Below the pieces are notes generated by a model. That model saw only the letters and a program-made list of their open reading frames with translations, did no database searches and had not been told where the DNA came from. Made by a program: the position numbers and the translations under genes. Below are positions 16,977-28,704 of a stretch of DNA of 64,000 nt, piece after piece; positions within the stretch are counted from its first letter, which is position 1; each line of letters opens with the position of its first letter. The DNA is from Sporosarcina jeotgali (GTDB lineage Bacteria; Bacillota; Bacilli; Bacillales_A; Planococcaceae): positions 2,213,001-2,277,000 of the forward strand of contig NZ_CP116341.1 in NCBI RefSeq assembly GCF_033304595.1. Reading direction: 5' to 3'.

Positions 16977-17836
16977 TATTCCCCCTCAAAGATGTCGAGC
17001 TGTTTAGGAGCCAAATCATCGAAAGAGAGTTGAAGCATTTTTTGAAAACGTTTGGCATTCTCTGCTGCATGACCACCTGAATTATTATTAAAAATAACAG
17101 CAACGTATTCGGATTGCTGCGCTAACTCTTCAACTGCTGTTTGAATTCCCTGTAACTCCCGATCTGTATAGTCATATAAGTATCGGACTTTGCGCCAGTG
17201 CTCTCTGCTGCCGCCCGGATTCTGCCAGCCCGCAACATTTCGACCGTGAAGCCGGATGACTGCTTTGTCGCTCCGGGTGGCAGAAGGAATGAAAGGAACA
17301 CTGCCAGTTCCAGCTTGCGGTTCGTCCGCAATGACATGGATCAGATTGTTCTCTCTCAGGAACTGAAGAGTCTTTTCTCGGAATTCTTCCGCATACCAAG
17401 ACTGGTGACGAAATTCAATTCCGATATCGAATCCTTCAAGCCGCTTACATATGTATCGTATTTCATCGACATTCTCTTTGACACAATCGAACCAAGGCGG
17501 GAACTGAACTAAAATGAGCGATAGCTTGTCCGCTTCTTGCAGCGGTTCCATTGAAAGACGAAAGAGTTCAAACATTTCCTCCTTCGATTCATATGGCAGT
17601 TCTCCGCGCAAATGTCCGGTCATCCCCTGGTACGCTTTGACGATGAATCCGAAATGATCAGGCGTTTCACGGATCCATTTCCGGATATTCCTCTCTGGCT
17701 GGATCGCATAGAATGTAGCGTCAAGTTCTACTATTGGAAAATGAGAACTATAGTCCATCAATTTTTCTTTTGCTGTAGATGAGGGCGCATATACATCAGG
17801 GTGGTCGCCCCATCCAGTTAAGCCGATTTCAATCAT
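16976..17836 (-). CDS. yunF: DUF72 family protein YunF
   Basis: The 286-residue protein begins with the DUF72 hallmark IGLTGWGDHP and contains FPIVELDATFYAIQ, FGFIVKAYQGMTGH and VIFNNNSGGHAAENA, which outline the TIM-barrel-like fold. Biochemical function is unknown. ATG 17836 has GGAGGG six bases upstream; the longer frame to 17878 has no ribosome site. It is the first gene of yunFED. Confidence 0.88.
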   Translation of the reverse strand: MIEIGLTGWGDHPDVYAPSSTAKEKLMDYSSHFPIVELDATFYAIQPERNIRKWIRETPDHFGFIVKAYQGMTGHLRGELPYESKEEMFELFRLSMEPLQEADKLSLILVQFPPWFDCVKENVDEIRYICKRLEGFDIGIEFRHQSWYAEEFREKTLQFLRENNLIHVIADEPQAGTGSVPFIPSATRSDKAVIRLHGRNVAGWQNPGGSREHWRKVRYLYDYTDRELQGIQTAVEELAQQSEYVAVIFNNNSGGHAAENAKRFQKMLQLSFDDLAPKQLDIFEGE

Positions 17837-17927
17837 GTACAGCCCTCCATTCGTGTACCAATCAGTTACCCTCATCATATCATACCTAATCCATTATTCT
17901 GGTCTTCAGAACTGACTGTGGATGAAA

Positions 17928-17959
17928 AAATGACCTTTGCGGCTAAGCAAAGGTCATTT
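17928..17959 (-). terminator. Terminator of the amidase gene
   Basis: AAATGACCTTTGC (17928-17940) pairs with GCAAAGGTCATTT (17947-17959); the minus strand continues in T-rich sequence. Confidence 0.85.
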
Positions 17960-17960
17960 C

Positions 17961-18671
17961 TTAAGACTCCTCTTTTACATAGACAGTCCAACCATGCTGC
18001 TCTCTTAGATGGTTGGCTGAAGTCTCGGCATCTGATTTAGATTGAAATACCCCGGTTACTAAACGAAATTTCCTGCTGGAGTTCAACTCTAATGCTTGAC
18101 TGGAATTCAGTTTAAGCTGGTAATAGTCGATGATTGCATCAGCGATTGCTTGGCCTTGTGCTTTTAACATCAGTGGATTTCTGAGTGCTTCTATATCTGT
18201 CCGGGAATCCATAAATCCTCCTTCGATGAGGACTGCCGGCATTTTGGTTTCGCGCAGAACATGCAAGTTTTTCTTTCGTACCCCTCGATCTCGCAACCCC
18301 ATCGCACGGACAAGTCCCGGTTGAATGAGCAGCGCAAGTTCATTCGCCTTTGAGTTCGAATTGTTCCCTTCAAACATAAAGGTCTCCACACCGCCCCAAT
18401 CGCCCCAAACACCGGTATTCGCATTGTGATGAAGAGATACATAGACATCTGCATTCCATGCATTCGCATGGTCTGTACGTATTTTCAGCGGGACGTCTGT
18501 CCTGCCTGTTGGATCATCCACTCGCAGCAGTTCCACTTCTTCATACAGTTTCAGTTTCGACTTTGCTGCTAAAAGGACTGCATTGTTAAACGTCCATTCT
18601 TTCTCGCCATCAGGAGTTTGTTTTCCTGCTGTTTGTAAACCATGCCCTGCATCGAGTACGATTTTCACCAT
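17961..18671 (-). CDS. N-acetylmuramoyl-L-alanine amidase with SPOR domain (CwlC-like)
   Basis: The 236-residue protein is an Amidase_3 zinc hydrolase: LDAGHG at 6-11 (zinc ligand His10), VSLHHNAN near 73 (second zinc His) and LIEGGFMD near 148 (catalytic Glu). It cleaves the amide bond between MurNAc and the stem peptide. Residues about 185-234 form a SPOR-type repeat that binds denuded glycan. There is no signal peptide, as in sporulation amidases such as CwlC that are released by mother-cell lysis. A phage endolysin origin is an alternative, but no other phage genes are near. Confidence 0.88.
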   Translation of the reverse strand: MVKIVLDAGHGLQTAGKQTPDGEKEWTFNNAVLLAAKSKLKLYEEVELLRVDDPTGRTDVPLKIRTDHANAWNADVYVSLHHNANTGVWGDWGGVETFMFEGNNSNSKANELALLIQPGLVRAMGLRDRGVRKKNLHVLRETKMPAVLIEGGFMDSRTDIEALRNPLMLKAQGQAIADAIIDYYQLKLNSSQALELNSSRKFRLVTGVFQSKSDAETSANHLREQHGWTVYVKEES

Positions 18672-18755
18672 TTTCTATTCTCCTTTCAACTGTTAGTACA
18701 TAGATCATCATTTATATAGGCTTCTGATAACTAAAGAGATATAGAAAATAAAAAA

Positions 18756-18787
18756 TCCCGTGCACTTAAATGAAGAAGTGTACGGGA
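18756..18787 (-). terminator. Terminator of the suf operon
   Basis: TCCCGTGCACTT (18756-18767) pairs with AAGTGTACGGGA (18776-18787, one G-T pair), followed on the minus strand by TTTTTTATTTT. Confidence 0.9.
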
Positions 18788-18798
18788 CCGTGTATTGA

Positions 18799-20196
18799 TT
18801 AACCGATAGAACCTTCCATCTCGAACTTAATGAGACGGTTCATTTCTACGGCATATTCCATTGGAAGTTCTTTTGTAAATGGTTCGATGAAGCCCATAAC
18901 GATCATTTCAGTCGCTTCTTGTTCTGAAATACCGCGGCTCATCAAGTAGAAGAGCTGCTCTTCAGAGACTTTAGAAACTTTTGCTTCGTGTTCAAGCGAA
19001 ATGTTATCGTTTAGGATTTCGTTGTATGGAATCGTATCTGATGTCGATTTGTCATCCATGATGAGCGTATCACACTCGATGTTGGCGCGAGCGCCTTCCG
19101 CTTTACGTCCGAAGTGAACGATTCCGCGGTACGTTACTTTACCGCCATGCTGTGAAATGGACTTCGATACAATCGTAGAAGATGTATTCGGAGCCAAGTG
19201 CATCATTTTTGCACCCGCATCTTGGTGCTGTCCTTTACCTGCAATGGCAATTGACAATGTCATACCGCGTGCGCCTTCACCTTTAAGGATGACAGCAGGG
19301 TATTTCATCGTTAACTTCGAACCAATGTTGCCATCGATCCATTCCATTGTTGCGTTCGCATCACATACTGCACGCTTCGTAACTAGGTTGTATACGTTAT
19401 TCGCCCAGTTTTGAATTGTTGTATAACGGCAGTAAGCGTCTTTTTTGATGATGATTTCAACTACTGCACTGTGAAGTGAGTTTGTAGTATAAACAGGAGC
19501 TGTACAGCCTTCTACGTAGTGAACGCTTGCGCCTTCGTCTACGATGATGAGCGTACGCTCGAATTGTCCCATGTTCTCTGAGTTAATGCGGAAATACGCT
19601 TGCAGCGGAGTTTCCACTTTAACGCCAGGAGGAACATAGATGAAAGATCCGCCTGACCAAACTGCTGAGTTGAGTGCAGCAAATTTGTTATCAGAGTTCG
19701 GAATTACTGTACCAAAGTATTTCTTGAACAGTTCTTCGTTTTCACGAAGTGCAGAATCTGTATCCTTAAATACAATTCCTAAATCCGTAAGTTCTTGCTT
19801 CATGTTGTGGTAAACCACTTCTGACTCATACTGTGCAGAAACACCTGCAAGGTATTTTTGTTCAGCTTCAGGAATACCAAGTTTGTCAAACGTGCGCTTG
19901 ATTTCTTCTGGTACTTCATCCCATGAAGTTTCTGTTGCTTCAGATGGTTTTACGTAATACGTAATTTCATCGAAGTTCAACGAATTTAAGTCTCCGCCCC
20001 ATTGTGGCATTGGCTTGCTGTAGAACAAGTCCAAAGACTTCAAACGGTAATTCAACATCCATTCCGGTTCTTCTTTCATACGTGAGATTTCTTCAACAAT
20101 TTCTTTCGTCAATCCACGTTCTGAACGGAATACGGATACGTCTTTGTCATGGAAACCGTATTTGTAATCGCCAATTTCAGGCATCTTTTTAGCCAT
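18799..20196 (-). CDS. sufB: Fe-S cluster assembly scaffold protein SufB
   Basis: The 465-residue protein has the SufB beta-helix core, including [22 protein letters not shown], the RANIECDTL strand and the C-terminal [19 protein letters not shown] shared with SufD. SufB with SufC and SufD forms the scaffold on which clusters are built. ATG 20196 has AGGAGG seven bases upstream; the longer frame to 20274 runs into sufU. It is the last gene of sufCDSUB. Confidence 0.96.
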   Translation of the reverse strand: MAKKMPEIGDYKYGFHDKDVSVFRSERGLTKEIVEEISRMKEEPEWMLNYRLKSLDLFYSKPMPQWGGDLNSLNFDEITYYVKPSEATETSWDEVPEEIKRTFDKLGIPEAEQKYLAGVSAQYESEVVYHNMKQELTDLGIVFKDTDSALRENEELFKKYFGTVIPNSDNKFAALNSAVWSGGSFIYVPPGVKVETPLQAYFRINSENMGQFERTLIIVDEGASVHYVEGCTAPVYTTNSLHSAVVEIIIKKDAYCRYTTIQNWANNVYNLVTKRAVCDANATMEWIDGNIGSKLTMKYPAVILKGEGARGMTLSIAIAGKGQHQDAGAKMMHLAPNTSSTIVSKSISQHGGKVTYRGIVHFGRKAEGARANIECDTLIMDDKSTSDTIPYNEILNDNISLEHEAKVSKVSEEQLFYLMSRGISEQEATEMIVMGFIEPFTKELPMEYAVEMNRLIKFEMEGSIG

Positions 20197-20218
20197 TTGA
20201 TAGTCCTCCTTCGTTCTA

Positions 20219-20655
20219 TTATTCAGAATCGCTCGCGATTCCTTTCTCCATTGCTTTCCATGGCAGAGTTGCACATTTTATACGTGCAGGGAATTTAGCG
20301 ACCCCTGTCAACGCTTCTATATCACCAAAATCCATAGAATCATCGATATCTTTACCTAACATCATATCTGAAAAGGCATGAGCTGCAGTGACGGCATCTT
20401 CTGTATTCTTTCCTTTGATAAGCTGCGTCATCATAGAAGCGGATGCCATTGAAATCGAACATCCTTCTCCTTCAAACTTAGCATCCTTAACGATGTCGTC
20501 TTCAACCTGCAGTGTTAAGTGAATCACATCACCGCAAGTTGGGTTATTCATATCGATTGTAACATTGCTGCTTTCAAGAACTCCTTTGTTGCGAGGAGTT
20601 TTATAATGATCCATAATGACCGAGCGATACAGCTGATCCAGTTTTTCGTTTCCCA

Positions 20656-20656
<1 letters not shown>
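20219..20656 (-). CDS. sufU: Zinc-dependent sulfurtransferase SufU
   Basis: The 145-residue IscU-like protein has Cys41, Asp43, Cys66 and Cys128, the zinc-binding set of Gram-positive SufU. SufU accepts persulfide sulfur from SufS and passes it to SufB. The insertion between the second and third cysteine ([16 protein letters not shown]) marks SufU rather than IscU. Its ATG overlaps the sufS stop as TAATG. Confidence 0.95.
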
Positions 20657-23183
<2,527 letters not shown>

Positions 23184-23201
23184 GTTCAATCGTCCTCCCT
23201 C

Positions 23202-23981
23202 TTACGCTTCTTGTTCAACCGTCTCTTCTTCGATCCCTAACTCTTCTTTAATCCAGTCGTAGCCTTGTTCTTCCAGTTTACGAGCAAGTTCTGCTCCGCC
23301 AGATTTCACAACGCGGCCTTGCATCATCACGTGTACGTGATCAGGTGTGATGTAGTTTAACAAACGCTGATAGTGAGTAATGATCAAGCAGCCGAAGTCT
23401 TCGCCGCGCATTTCGTTGATGCCCGTTGAAACGATACGCAACGCGTCGATATCAAGTCCGGAATCGATTTCGTCCAGGATTGCGAACTTAGGTTTCAACA
23501 TCATAAGCTGAAGAATTTCGTTACGCTTTTTCTCTCCGCCTGAGAATCCTTCGTTCAAGTAGCGAGTTGCCATATCTTCGTCCATTTCAAGAACTTCCAT
23601 TTTGCTGTCGAGTTCGCGGATGAACTTCATCAATGAAATTTCGTCGCCTTCTTCGCGTCGTGCGTTAATGCCTGAGCGAAGGAAGTCAGCGTTTGTTACG
23701 CCTGTAATTTCACTTGGGTATTGCATGCCCAGGAACAATCCGGCTTTCGCACGTTCGTCCACTTCCATTTCAAGAACTTCTTCTCCATCAAGAAGAACAG
23801 AACCTGATGTTACTTCGTATTTTGGATGACCCATGATTGCAGACGCGAGCGTAGATTTACCTGTTCCGTTCGGTCCCATGATTGCATGGATTTCATTTGT
23901 GTTGATTGTTAAATTGACACCTTTAAGTATTTCTTTGTCTTCGATTGAAACATGAAGATCTTTGATTTCCAAAGTAGCCAT
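23202..23981 (-). CDS. sufC: Fe-S assembly ATPase SufC
   Basis: The 259-residue ABC-type ATPase has Walker [10 protein letters not shown] (36-44), the SufC-specific signature [11 protein letters not shown] near 148 and Walker [13 protein letters not shown]. It drives conformational change of SufBD during cluster assembly. It is the first gene of sufCDSUB, as in B. subtilis, with a promoter and inverted repeat upstream. Confidence 0.97.
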   Translation of the reverse strand: MATLEIKDLHVSIEDKEILKGVNLTINTNEIHAIMGPNGTGKSTLASAIMGHPKYEVTSGSVLLDGEEVLEMEVDERAKAGLFLGMQYPSEITGVTNADFLRSGINARREEGDEISLMKFIRELDSKMEVLEMDEDMATRYLNEGFSGGEKKRNEILQLMMLKPKFAILDEIDSGLDIDALRIVSTGINEMRGEDFGCLIITHYQRLLNYITPDHVHVMMQGRVVKSGGAELARKLEEQGYDWIKEELGIEEETVEQEA

Positions 23982-24040
23982 TCCAATACCTCCAGTATGC
24001 TTAAGATGAATTTTATCATCTTCTATTTATCATCATTCTA

Positions 24041-24069
24041 ATCTTATCCTATATACGTAGTACTTGCAA
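24041..24069 (-). promoter_or_regulatory. Predicted promoter of sufCDSUB
   Basis: On the minus strand TTGCAA (24064-24069) and TAAGAT (24041-24046) are 17 bases apart. The -35 abuts the inverted repeat at 24069-24085. No other pair of similar quality was found in the 330-base gap before sufC. Confidence 0.5.
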
Positions 24070-24085
24070 ATCATTAAGAATGATT
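24069..24085. promoter_or_regulatory. Inverted repeat upstream of the suf -35 box
   Basis: AATCATTAAGAATGATT is a perfect 7-3-7 inverted repeat. Together with its flank, the minus strand also reads TTATAATCATTCTTA, a 12 of 14 match to the PerR box TTATAATNATTATAA. It could be an operator for a Fur-family regulator; the assignment is tentative. Confidence 0.4.
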
Positions 24086-24258
24086 ATAATTAATCAAAGA
24101 AACCTTCCATTTACTCGGTTTTTTCCACTTACTTTCATTTTCAATTGATGTATTGTCAATGAGAATTTATCACGGCCTGTTCACAAACTGTATCTGCTGA
24201 TTTAGTTTATTAAACATAGATATTCTCATCTATTCTTTCATTCTTTATAGAAACCAAA

Positions 24259-24297
24259 AGCGCGCCATCCTCTAAAGTAATAGAAGATTGACGCGCT
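24259..24297 (-). terminator. Terminator of the symporter pseudogene
   Basis: AGCGCG (24259-24264) pairs with CGCGCT (24292-24297), with further pairing GATG/CAATC inside; the minus strand ends in CTTTTGG. Confidence 0.6.
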
Positions 24298-24313
24298 GCT
24301 AATGAACGTTTGC

Positions 24314-25514
24314 TTATTTAGATAGTTTTGCAGATGTGCCGTCTTTTGAAAAACTGTCGACCACGATGGCAAGTGCCCCGTCGCCTGTAACGTTGGTTGC
24401 AGTACCGAAGCTGTCTTGTGCCATGTATAAGGCAATCATGAGCGCAACCATAGACTCGTCAAAGCCCAGCATGGAAGCCAATAGACCTGTTGCTGCGACT
24501 ACTGCCCCGCCTGGTACTCCTGGCGCCGCAATCATTGTAATTCCTAACATGAAGATGAAGCCAAGATAGGCAACAAAGCTAATTGGCATATCGTTCATGA
24601 GCATGACTCCGATTGAACAAGATACAAGTGTAATGGTGCTGCCTGATAAGTGAATGGTCGCAAACAACGGAATCGTAAAGTCCGTAACTCGTGCAGATGC
24701 ACCTGTTTGCTTCGCTTGACGCAGCGTTACAGGAATCGTTGCCGCTGAAGATTGAGTACCCACCGCTGTGAAATAAGCGGGAGCCATAATCTTCATCAGA
24801 CGGAACGGGTTCCGCTGCGATACTGCCCCTGCAACTGTGTATTGCAATGTGAGCATAATCAAATGAAGAATGATGATCATCACAAAGACGAAAATGAAAA
24901 TCGAAAGTACTTTTGCCACTTCGCCAGTATAGGTCATATTTAAGAAAATCCCGAAAATATGAATTGGTAAAAGAGGAATAATGATGACTGAAATCACTTT
25001 TTCAATAATTACATTCAATTCTTCAAACATACTAAGCATTGTTTTGCTGCCAATTGCGGCCATTCCAATCCCCAATACAAATGCAAGAAGCAATGCCGTC
25101 ATAACCCCCATGAGAGGTGTCATTTCCAGATCGAAGAACGCAGTTGCCGCCTCTTTCGCAGTTTCTAATCGATTTGCTGCCTAACCCGCTTATGTATCCT
25201 GGCAGTATGCTGGTTGCTGCAAAGAATGCAAGAATTCCTGCGATGATTGTTGATGTATACGCAAATAATGTCGCAAGACCAAGCAGCTTCCCAGACCCTT
25301 TACCAAGTTTTGCAATTCCCGGTGCGATGAATGCCAAAATAATTAATGGAACTACAAAGTTAAGGAATCCCCCAAAGATCATGTTAAATGTTGCGAAGAA
25401 GCGCGTGAAGCCTTTTGCAAACCCTTCACCAATCATAGGTGTTAAATAACCAAGCCCCACTGCAAGGGCGATCGCTATAACAATACGCCAAATCAGTCCT
25501 ATTTTAAATTTCAA
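24314..25514 (-). pseudogene. Dicarboxylate/amino acid:cation symporter (DAACS family), frameshifted
   Basis: Two overlapping frames together give about 400 residues of a DAACS (GltP/DctP-like) sodium or proton symporter. The first (to about 25190) carries the N-terminal helices up to LPGYISGLGS. The second resumes with ANRLETAKEAATAFFDLEMTP and carries the TQSSAATIP motif and the DSFGTATNVTGDG motif of the substrate site. One extra base near GGCAGCAAATCG (about 25175-25190) shifts the frame. TTG 25514 follows AAAGGAG. Both halves otherwise look intact, so a recent mutation or sequencing error fits better than old decay. Confidence 0.8.
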
Positions 25515-25564
25515 TTTCCAAACTCCTTTCGTGCGTTGAATTAGTAAAACTCTTTCCATCATAC

Positions 25565-25580
25565 ATGAAAACGCTTTAAA
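25565..25580. promoter_or_regulatory. cre-like site (CcpA operator) before the symporter
   Basis: ATGAAAACGCTTTAAA matches the catabolite-responsive element WTGNAARCGNWWNCAW at 15 of 16 positions. It lies about 50 bases before the TTG start of the symporter, overlapping the promoter area. CcpA control is known for related dicarboxylate transporters, so carbon repression is a reasonable inference. Confidence 0.6.
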
Positions 25581-25615
25581 AAAGTATGAACCTTTATGAA
25601 CATTTTCCATAAAAA

Positions 25616-25649
25616 AAACCTCTCATTTTGAAAAAAAAATGAGAGGTTT
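25616..25649 (-). terminator. Terminator of the met operon
   Basis: AAACCTCTCATTTT (25616-25629) pairs with AAAATGAGAGGTTT (25636-25649); on the minus strand the stem runs into a T-tract just after the metQ stop. Confidence 0.9.
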
Positions 25650-25655
25650 CTTCTA

Positions 25656-26498
25656 TTATTTAGTGACAGGTACAACGGACCCTTTCCACTTATCGAGGAT
25701 GAAGTCTTGGATTTCTTTCGAAGTCAGGACTTCACCAAGTGCTTTAATCGCTGGTTTGTCTTCATCACCTGTATTAACTGCGATAATGTTTACGTACGGA
25801 GAGTCTGATTCTTCAAGTGCGATTGAATCTTCCATCGGATTGATGCCTGCGTCAATTGCATAGTTTGAGTTGATGAGAACTGCATCGCCTTCTTCACTAT
25901 CATACATTTGCGGAAGAAGTGCTGCTTCGTAGTTCGCATCGAATTGAATGTTTTTAGGGTTATCCACAATGTCTTTCACTTCAGCTTTAGTTTTATCCAC
26001 ACCGTCTTTTAGCTTGATAAGACCTTCTGCTTCAAGCATTGCAAGAACACGGCCATGGTCTGCGACTGAGTTACTGATTAGGATTGTAGCGCCTTCAGGA
26101 AGTTCGTCCAGCGATTTGTATTTCTTAGAATAGACACCGATAGGCTCGATATGAATGCTGCCTGCGTTTGTGAAGTCATATCCGTGGTCTGCAATTTGTG
26201 TTTCCATGTAAGGGATGTGCTGGAAGTAGTTCGCGTCCAGGTCTCCGGAGTCCAGGTCTTGGTTCGGAAGTACGTAGTCCTGATACGGTTCGATTTCTAA
26301 GTCATAGCCTTTTTCTTTCAACAATGGCTTTGCTTCTTCTAGGATTTCTGCGTGTGGAACGTTTGAAGCACCGACTTTGATGACTTTCGAGTCTTCATCA
26401 GAACCGCCTGCGCTTCCGTTTTTGTCGTCTTTGGCTCCGCATGCTGCAAGTGCTAATACAAGTACCGCTAGTAAAATTCCAGTTAAAAACTTTTTCAT
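25656..26498 (-). CDS. metQ: Methionine ABC transporter substrate-binding lipoprotein MetQ
   Basis: The 280-residue protein has a signal peptide ending in LALAAC (lipidated Cys20), then the NlpA/MetQ fold with GASNVPHAEILEEAKPLL and YFQHIPYMETQIADHG. It binds D/L-methionine outside the cell. ATG 26498 has AAGGG at suitable distance; the GTG three codons earlier is too close to it. A 239-base gap with a dispersed repeat separates it from metP, unusual inside this operon. Confidence 0.93.
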   Translation of the reverse strand: MKKFLTGILLAVLVLALAACGAKDDKNGSAGGSDEDSKVIKVGASNVPHAEILEEAKPLLKEKGYDLEIEPYQDYVLPNQDLDSGDLDANYFQHIPYMETQIADHGYDFTNAGSIHIEPIGVYSKKYKSLDELPEGATILISNSVADHGRVLAMLEAEGLIKLKDGVDKTKAEVKDIVDNPKNIQFDANYEAALLPQMYDSEEGDAVLINSNYAIDAGINPMEDSIALEESDSPYVNIIAVNTGDEDKPAIKALGEVLTSKEIQDFILDKWKGSVVPVTK

Positions 26499-26553
26499 CC
26501 ATTCCACTTCCCTTTTCTGATTTTTTAGTGACTTTGTTGCTAATACATGATCC

Positions 26554-26680
26554 GTTGATTGAAGTGTAAGGCGGCGACTCCTGCGGAATCAGCGAAGACC
26601 GAAGACCCCGCAGGAAGCGCAGCGACCGAGGAGGCTGAGTTCGAGCCCGCGGAAAGCGTCCGCCTGCAACGTAAATCAAC
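26554..26680. repeat. Dispersed GC-rich repeat of the Bacillaceae type
   Basis: The 127-base unit is bounded by GTTGATT (26554-26560) and AATCAAC (26674-26680) and contains GGCGGCGACTCCTGCGG, GACCCCGCAGGA and CCCGCGGAAAGCGTCCGCC. I recognise these as parts of a dispersed repeat common between genes in Bacillaceae and relatives. It has internal pairing (TCCTGCGG with CCGCAGGA) and no coding potential. Confidence 0.8.
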
Positions 26681-26736
26681 ACCGTCCATAACCAAAGTCA
26701 TTATATAGTAGACAGGCACGCCTGTTTTTCCCTGGA

Positions 26737-27405
26737 TTATCGTTTGTCTAATCTTTTGACGGCGAAGTCTCCTGCGAATTGCAGGATGAAGACGACGACT
26801 AGGATTAAGACGGTTGAAACGAGAGTAACGTCTTCACGGCTTCGCTGGAATCCGTCTAGAAAAGCGAGTGTTCCAAGTCCTCCGGCACCGATAATTCCTG
26901 CCATTGCTGTGTAGCCTACCAGTGCAATCGCAGTAACTGTGATCCCTGAGATTAAAGCGGGCATCGATTCTGGCAATAATACTTTGAAGATGATGGTTGA
27001 GGTTTTTGCTCCCATTGAGCGTGCTGCCTCCAGTACACCTTTATCGATTTCAGTCAGCGCAATCAAGACCATTCTTCCGTAAAATGGTGCGGCTCCTATA
27101 ATCAATGCCGGCATTGCTGCTTCCGGTCCGCGAATTGTGCCGAGCAGGAATTTCGTGAAAGGAATAAGCAGGATGATCAAAATGATAAATGGAATCGACC
27201 GGAAGATATTAACGATCGAGCCAGTCAGCAAATTCACGAGTTTGTTAGCCCATATATGACCAGGTGCAGTTAGGAACAATAGAATTCCAAGTGCGAGTCC
27301 GATAATGAATGTGAATACGGTGGAGACTGCGGTCATATAAAGGGTTTCTACAGTTGCATCCCACATTTTTGCCCAGTCGACGTTCGGGAAATAGGTTTCA
27401 ATCAT
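26737..27405 (-). CDS. metP: Methionine ABC transporter permease MetP (MetI family)
   Basis: The 222-residue membrane protein has five or six helices and the permease coupling motif GVLEAARSMGAKTSTIIFKVLLP near 136-158. It forms the methionine channel energised by MetN. The start overlaps the metN stop by four bases (ATGA type), so the two are translationally coupled. Confidence 0.94.
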   Translation of the reverse strand: MIETYFPNVDWAKMWDATVETLYMTAVSTVFTFIIGLALGILLFLTAPGHIWANKLVNLLTGSIVNIFRSIPFIILIILLIPFTKFLLGTIRGPEAAMPALIIGAAPFYGRMVLIALTEIDKGVLEAARSMGAKTSTIIFKVLLPESMPALISGITVTAIALVGYTAMAGIIGAGGLGTLAFLDGFQRSREDVTLVSTVLILVVVFILQFAGDFAVKRLDKR

Positions 27406-28424
27406 TTCTCAAACACCTCCGTTTGAACACCTTGTTCATGTAAGTATTGAATCGCATTTGTAATGGCTTCGGGGTCCCCTGTCAGTTGTAAAATCAGCGT
27501 CCCGTATGCACCGCCGCGAGTTTGCGAGATGTTCCCTTGAAGAATGCTGACATCCACTGGATACTCTCTTATTAAACTAGCGAGGACAGGCTGCTCAGTG
27601 CGTTCTCCGACAAATGCTAGTTTGACGAGGGTGCCGTCCGGATAATCCTGATGCATGAGTGACATCACTTTCTTCGCATCTTCCGGTTCCGTCACTTGTG
27701 AAACAAATCGTTTGGTAATCGGTTCTTTAGGTGACTGGAAGAGCTGCAGTACGTCTCCTGTTTCTACAACGCGTCCCGCTTCCATTACTGCGACCTCATG
27801 ACAGATTTTCCGGATGACGTGCATTTCGTGCGTGATGAGGACAATTGTTAATCCGAGACGTTCGTTAATGCTTGTCAGCAAGTCTAGTATTGCGTCCGTC
27901 GTTTCTGGATCAAGTGCTGACGTGGCTTCATCACATAAGAGTACTTCTGGGTCGTTTGCAAGTGCCCGGGCAATCCCGACACGCTGTTTCTGGCCGCCTG
28001 ATAATTGCGATGGATAAGCATTTTCACGTCCTGCTAATCCTACAAGCTCTATCAGTTCAGATGCTTTTTTCTCTCGCTCTGCTTTGTTAACACCTGCTAT
28101 TTCTAACGGAAAAATGATGTTTTCTTTAACGGTGCGAGACCAAAGTAAATTGAAATGCTGGAAGATCATACTGATTTTTTGCCGGGCTTGGCGGAGTTCT
28201 TTTCCGCCGATGGATGAGATCTTACGTCCATTGACTTCGACCGATCCGTCTGTTGGCTGTTCCAGTCCGTTCAGCAAGCGGATCAATGTACTTTTCCCGG
28301 CACCGCTGTATCCGATAATGCCGTATATCTTTCCTTCTTCAATTGTAAGGTTAACTCCGTCAACTGCAGTAATTGCAGTGCTTGAGGTCCCAAATCGTTT
28401 GTTGACATTTGCTAATTGAATCAT
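27402..28424 (-). CDS. metN: Methionine ABC transporter ATP-binding protein MetN
   Basis: The 340-residue ATPase has Walker A GYSGAGKST (38-46), signature LSGGQKQRV near 141 and Walker B VLLCDEATSALDP. Residues from about 265 on form the C-terminal NIL domain that binds methionine and inhibits transport when methionine is plentiful. GAGGTGGG precedes the ATG. It is the first gene after the SAM riboswitch. Confidence 0.96.
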   Translation of the reverse strand: MIQLANVNKRFGTSSTAITAVDGVNLTIEEGKIYGIIGYSGAGKSTLIRLLNGLEQPTDGSVEVNGRKISSIGGKELRQARQKISMIFQHFNLLWSRTVKENIIFPLEIAGVNKAEREKKASELIELVGLAGRENAYPSQLSGGQKQRVGIARALANDPEVLLCDEATSALDPETTDAILDLLTSINERLGLTIVLITHEMHVIRKICHEVAVMEAGRVVETGDVLQLFQSPKEPITKRFVSQVTEPEDAKKVMSLMHQDYPDGTLVKLAFVGERTEQPVLASLIREYPVDVSILQGNISQTRGGAYGTLILQLTGDPEAITNAIQYLHEQGVQTEVFEK

Positions 28425-28484
28425 TCGACACCCACCTCACTGCTTTTCATTCTGTCCATGATTGTTTGCAATTAAAAAATAAAA

Positions 28485-28514
28485 ACGCCTTCCTGCAGAT
28501 TCACAGAAAGGCGT
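28485..28514 (-). terminator. Riboswitch-controlled terminator in the met leader
   Basis: ACGCCTTCCTG (28485-28495) pairs with CAGAAAGGCGT (28504-28514), followed on the minus strand by TTTTTATTTTTTAA. It lies between the SAM aptamer and metN. Confidence 0.9.
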
Positions 28515-28543
28515 ACGCATTAAAATTCATGGCGTTCATCCGA

Positions 28544-28650
28544 TCTCTCATCTTTCAAAGCAAATGCTTTGTGTGACTTGGCACCATTTCAAGTTTATTG
28601 ACGGTTGCCGGGCTTCGCAGGGTACTCCCCTCCACCTCTCTGTATAAGAG
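28544..28650 (-). promoter_or_regulatory. SAM riboswitch (S-box, SAM-I)
   Basis: The minus strand shows the S-box blocks in order: CTTATACAGAGAGGTGGAGG, GAAGCCCGGCAACC, AATGGTGCCAA and GATGAGAG, with the ends forming P1. A terminator follows before metN. Known S-boxes stop transcription when S-adenosylmethionine is high, which fits control of methionine uptake. Confidence 0.97.
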
Positions 28651-28675
28651 TCAGTTATTCAATTGGTTGCTATTA

Positions 28676-28704
28676 GTTATACCATAGCGATTTAGGAGTG
28701 TCAA
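28676..28704 (-). promoter_or_regulatory. Promoter of the S-box/metNPQ transcript
   Basis: TTGACA (28699-28704) and TATAAC (28676-28681) on the minus strand are 17 bases apart, a near-consensus SigA promoter. The -35 box overlaps the last codons of yusE. Confidence 0.8.

Noticed and set aside
17961..18671. Prophage endolysin module
   Set aside because: No holin, tail or integrase gene is near, and the Amidase_3-SPOR layout fits a sporulation amidase.
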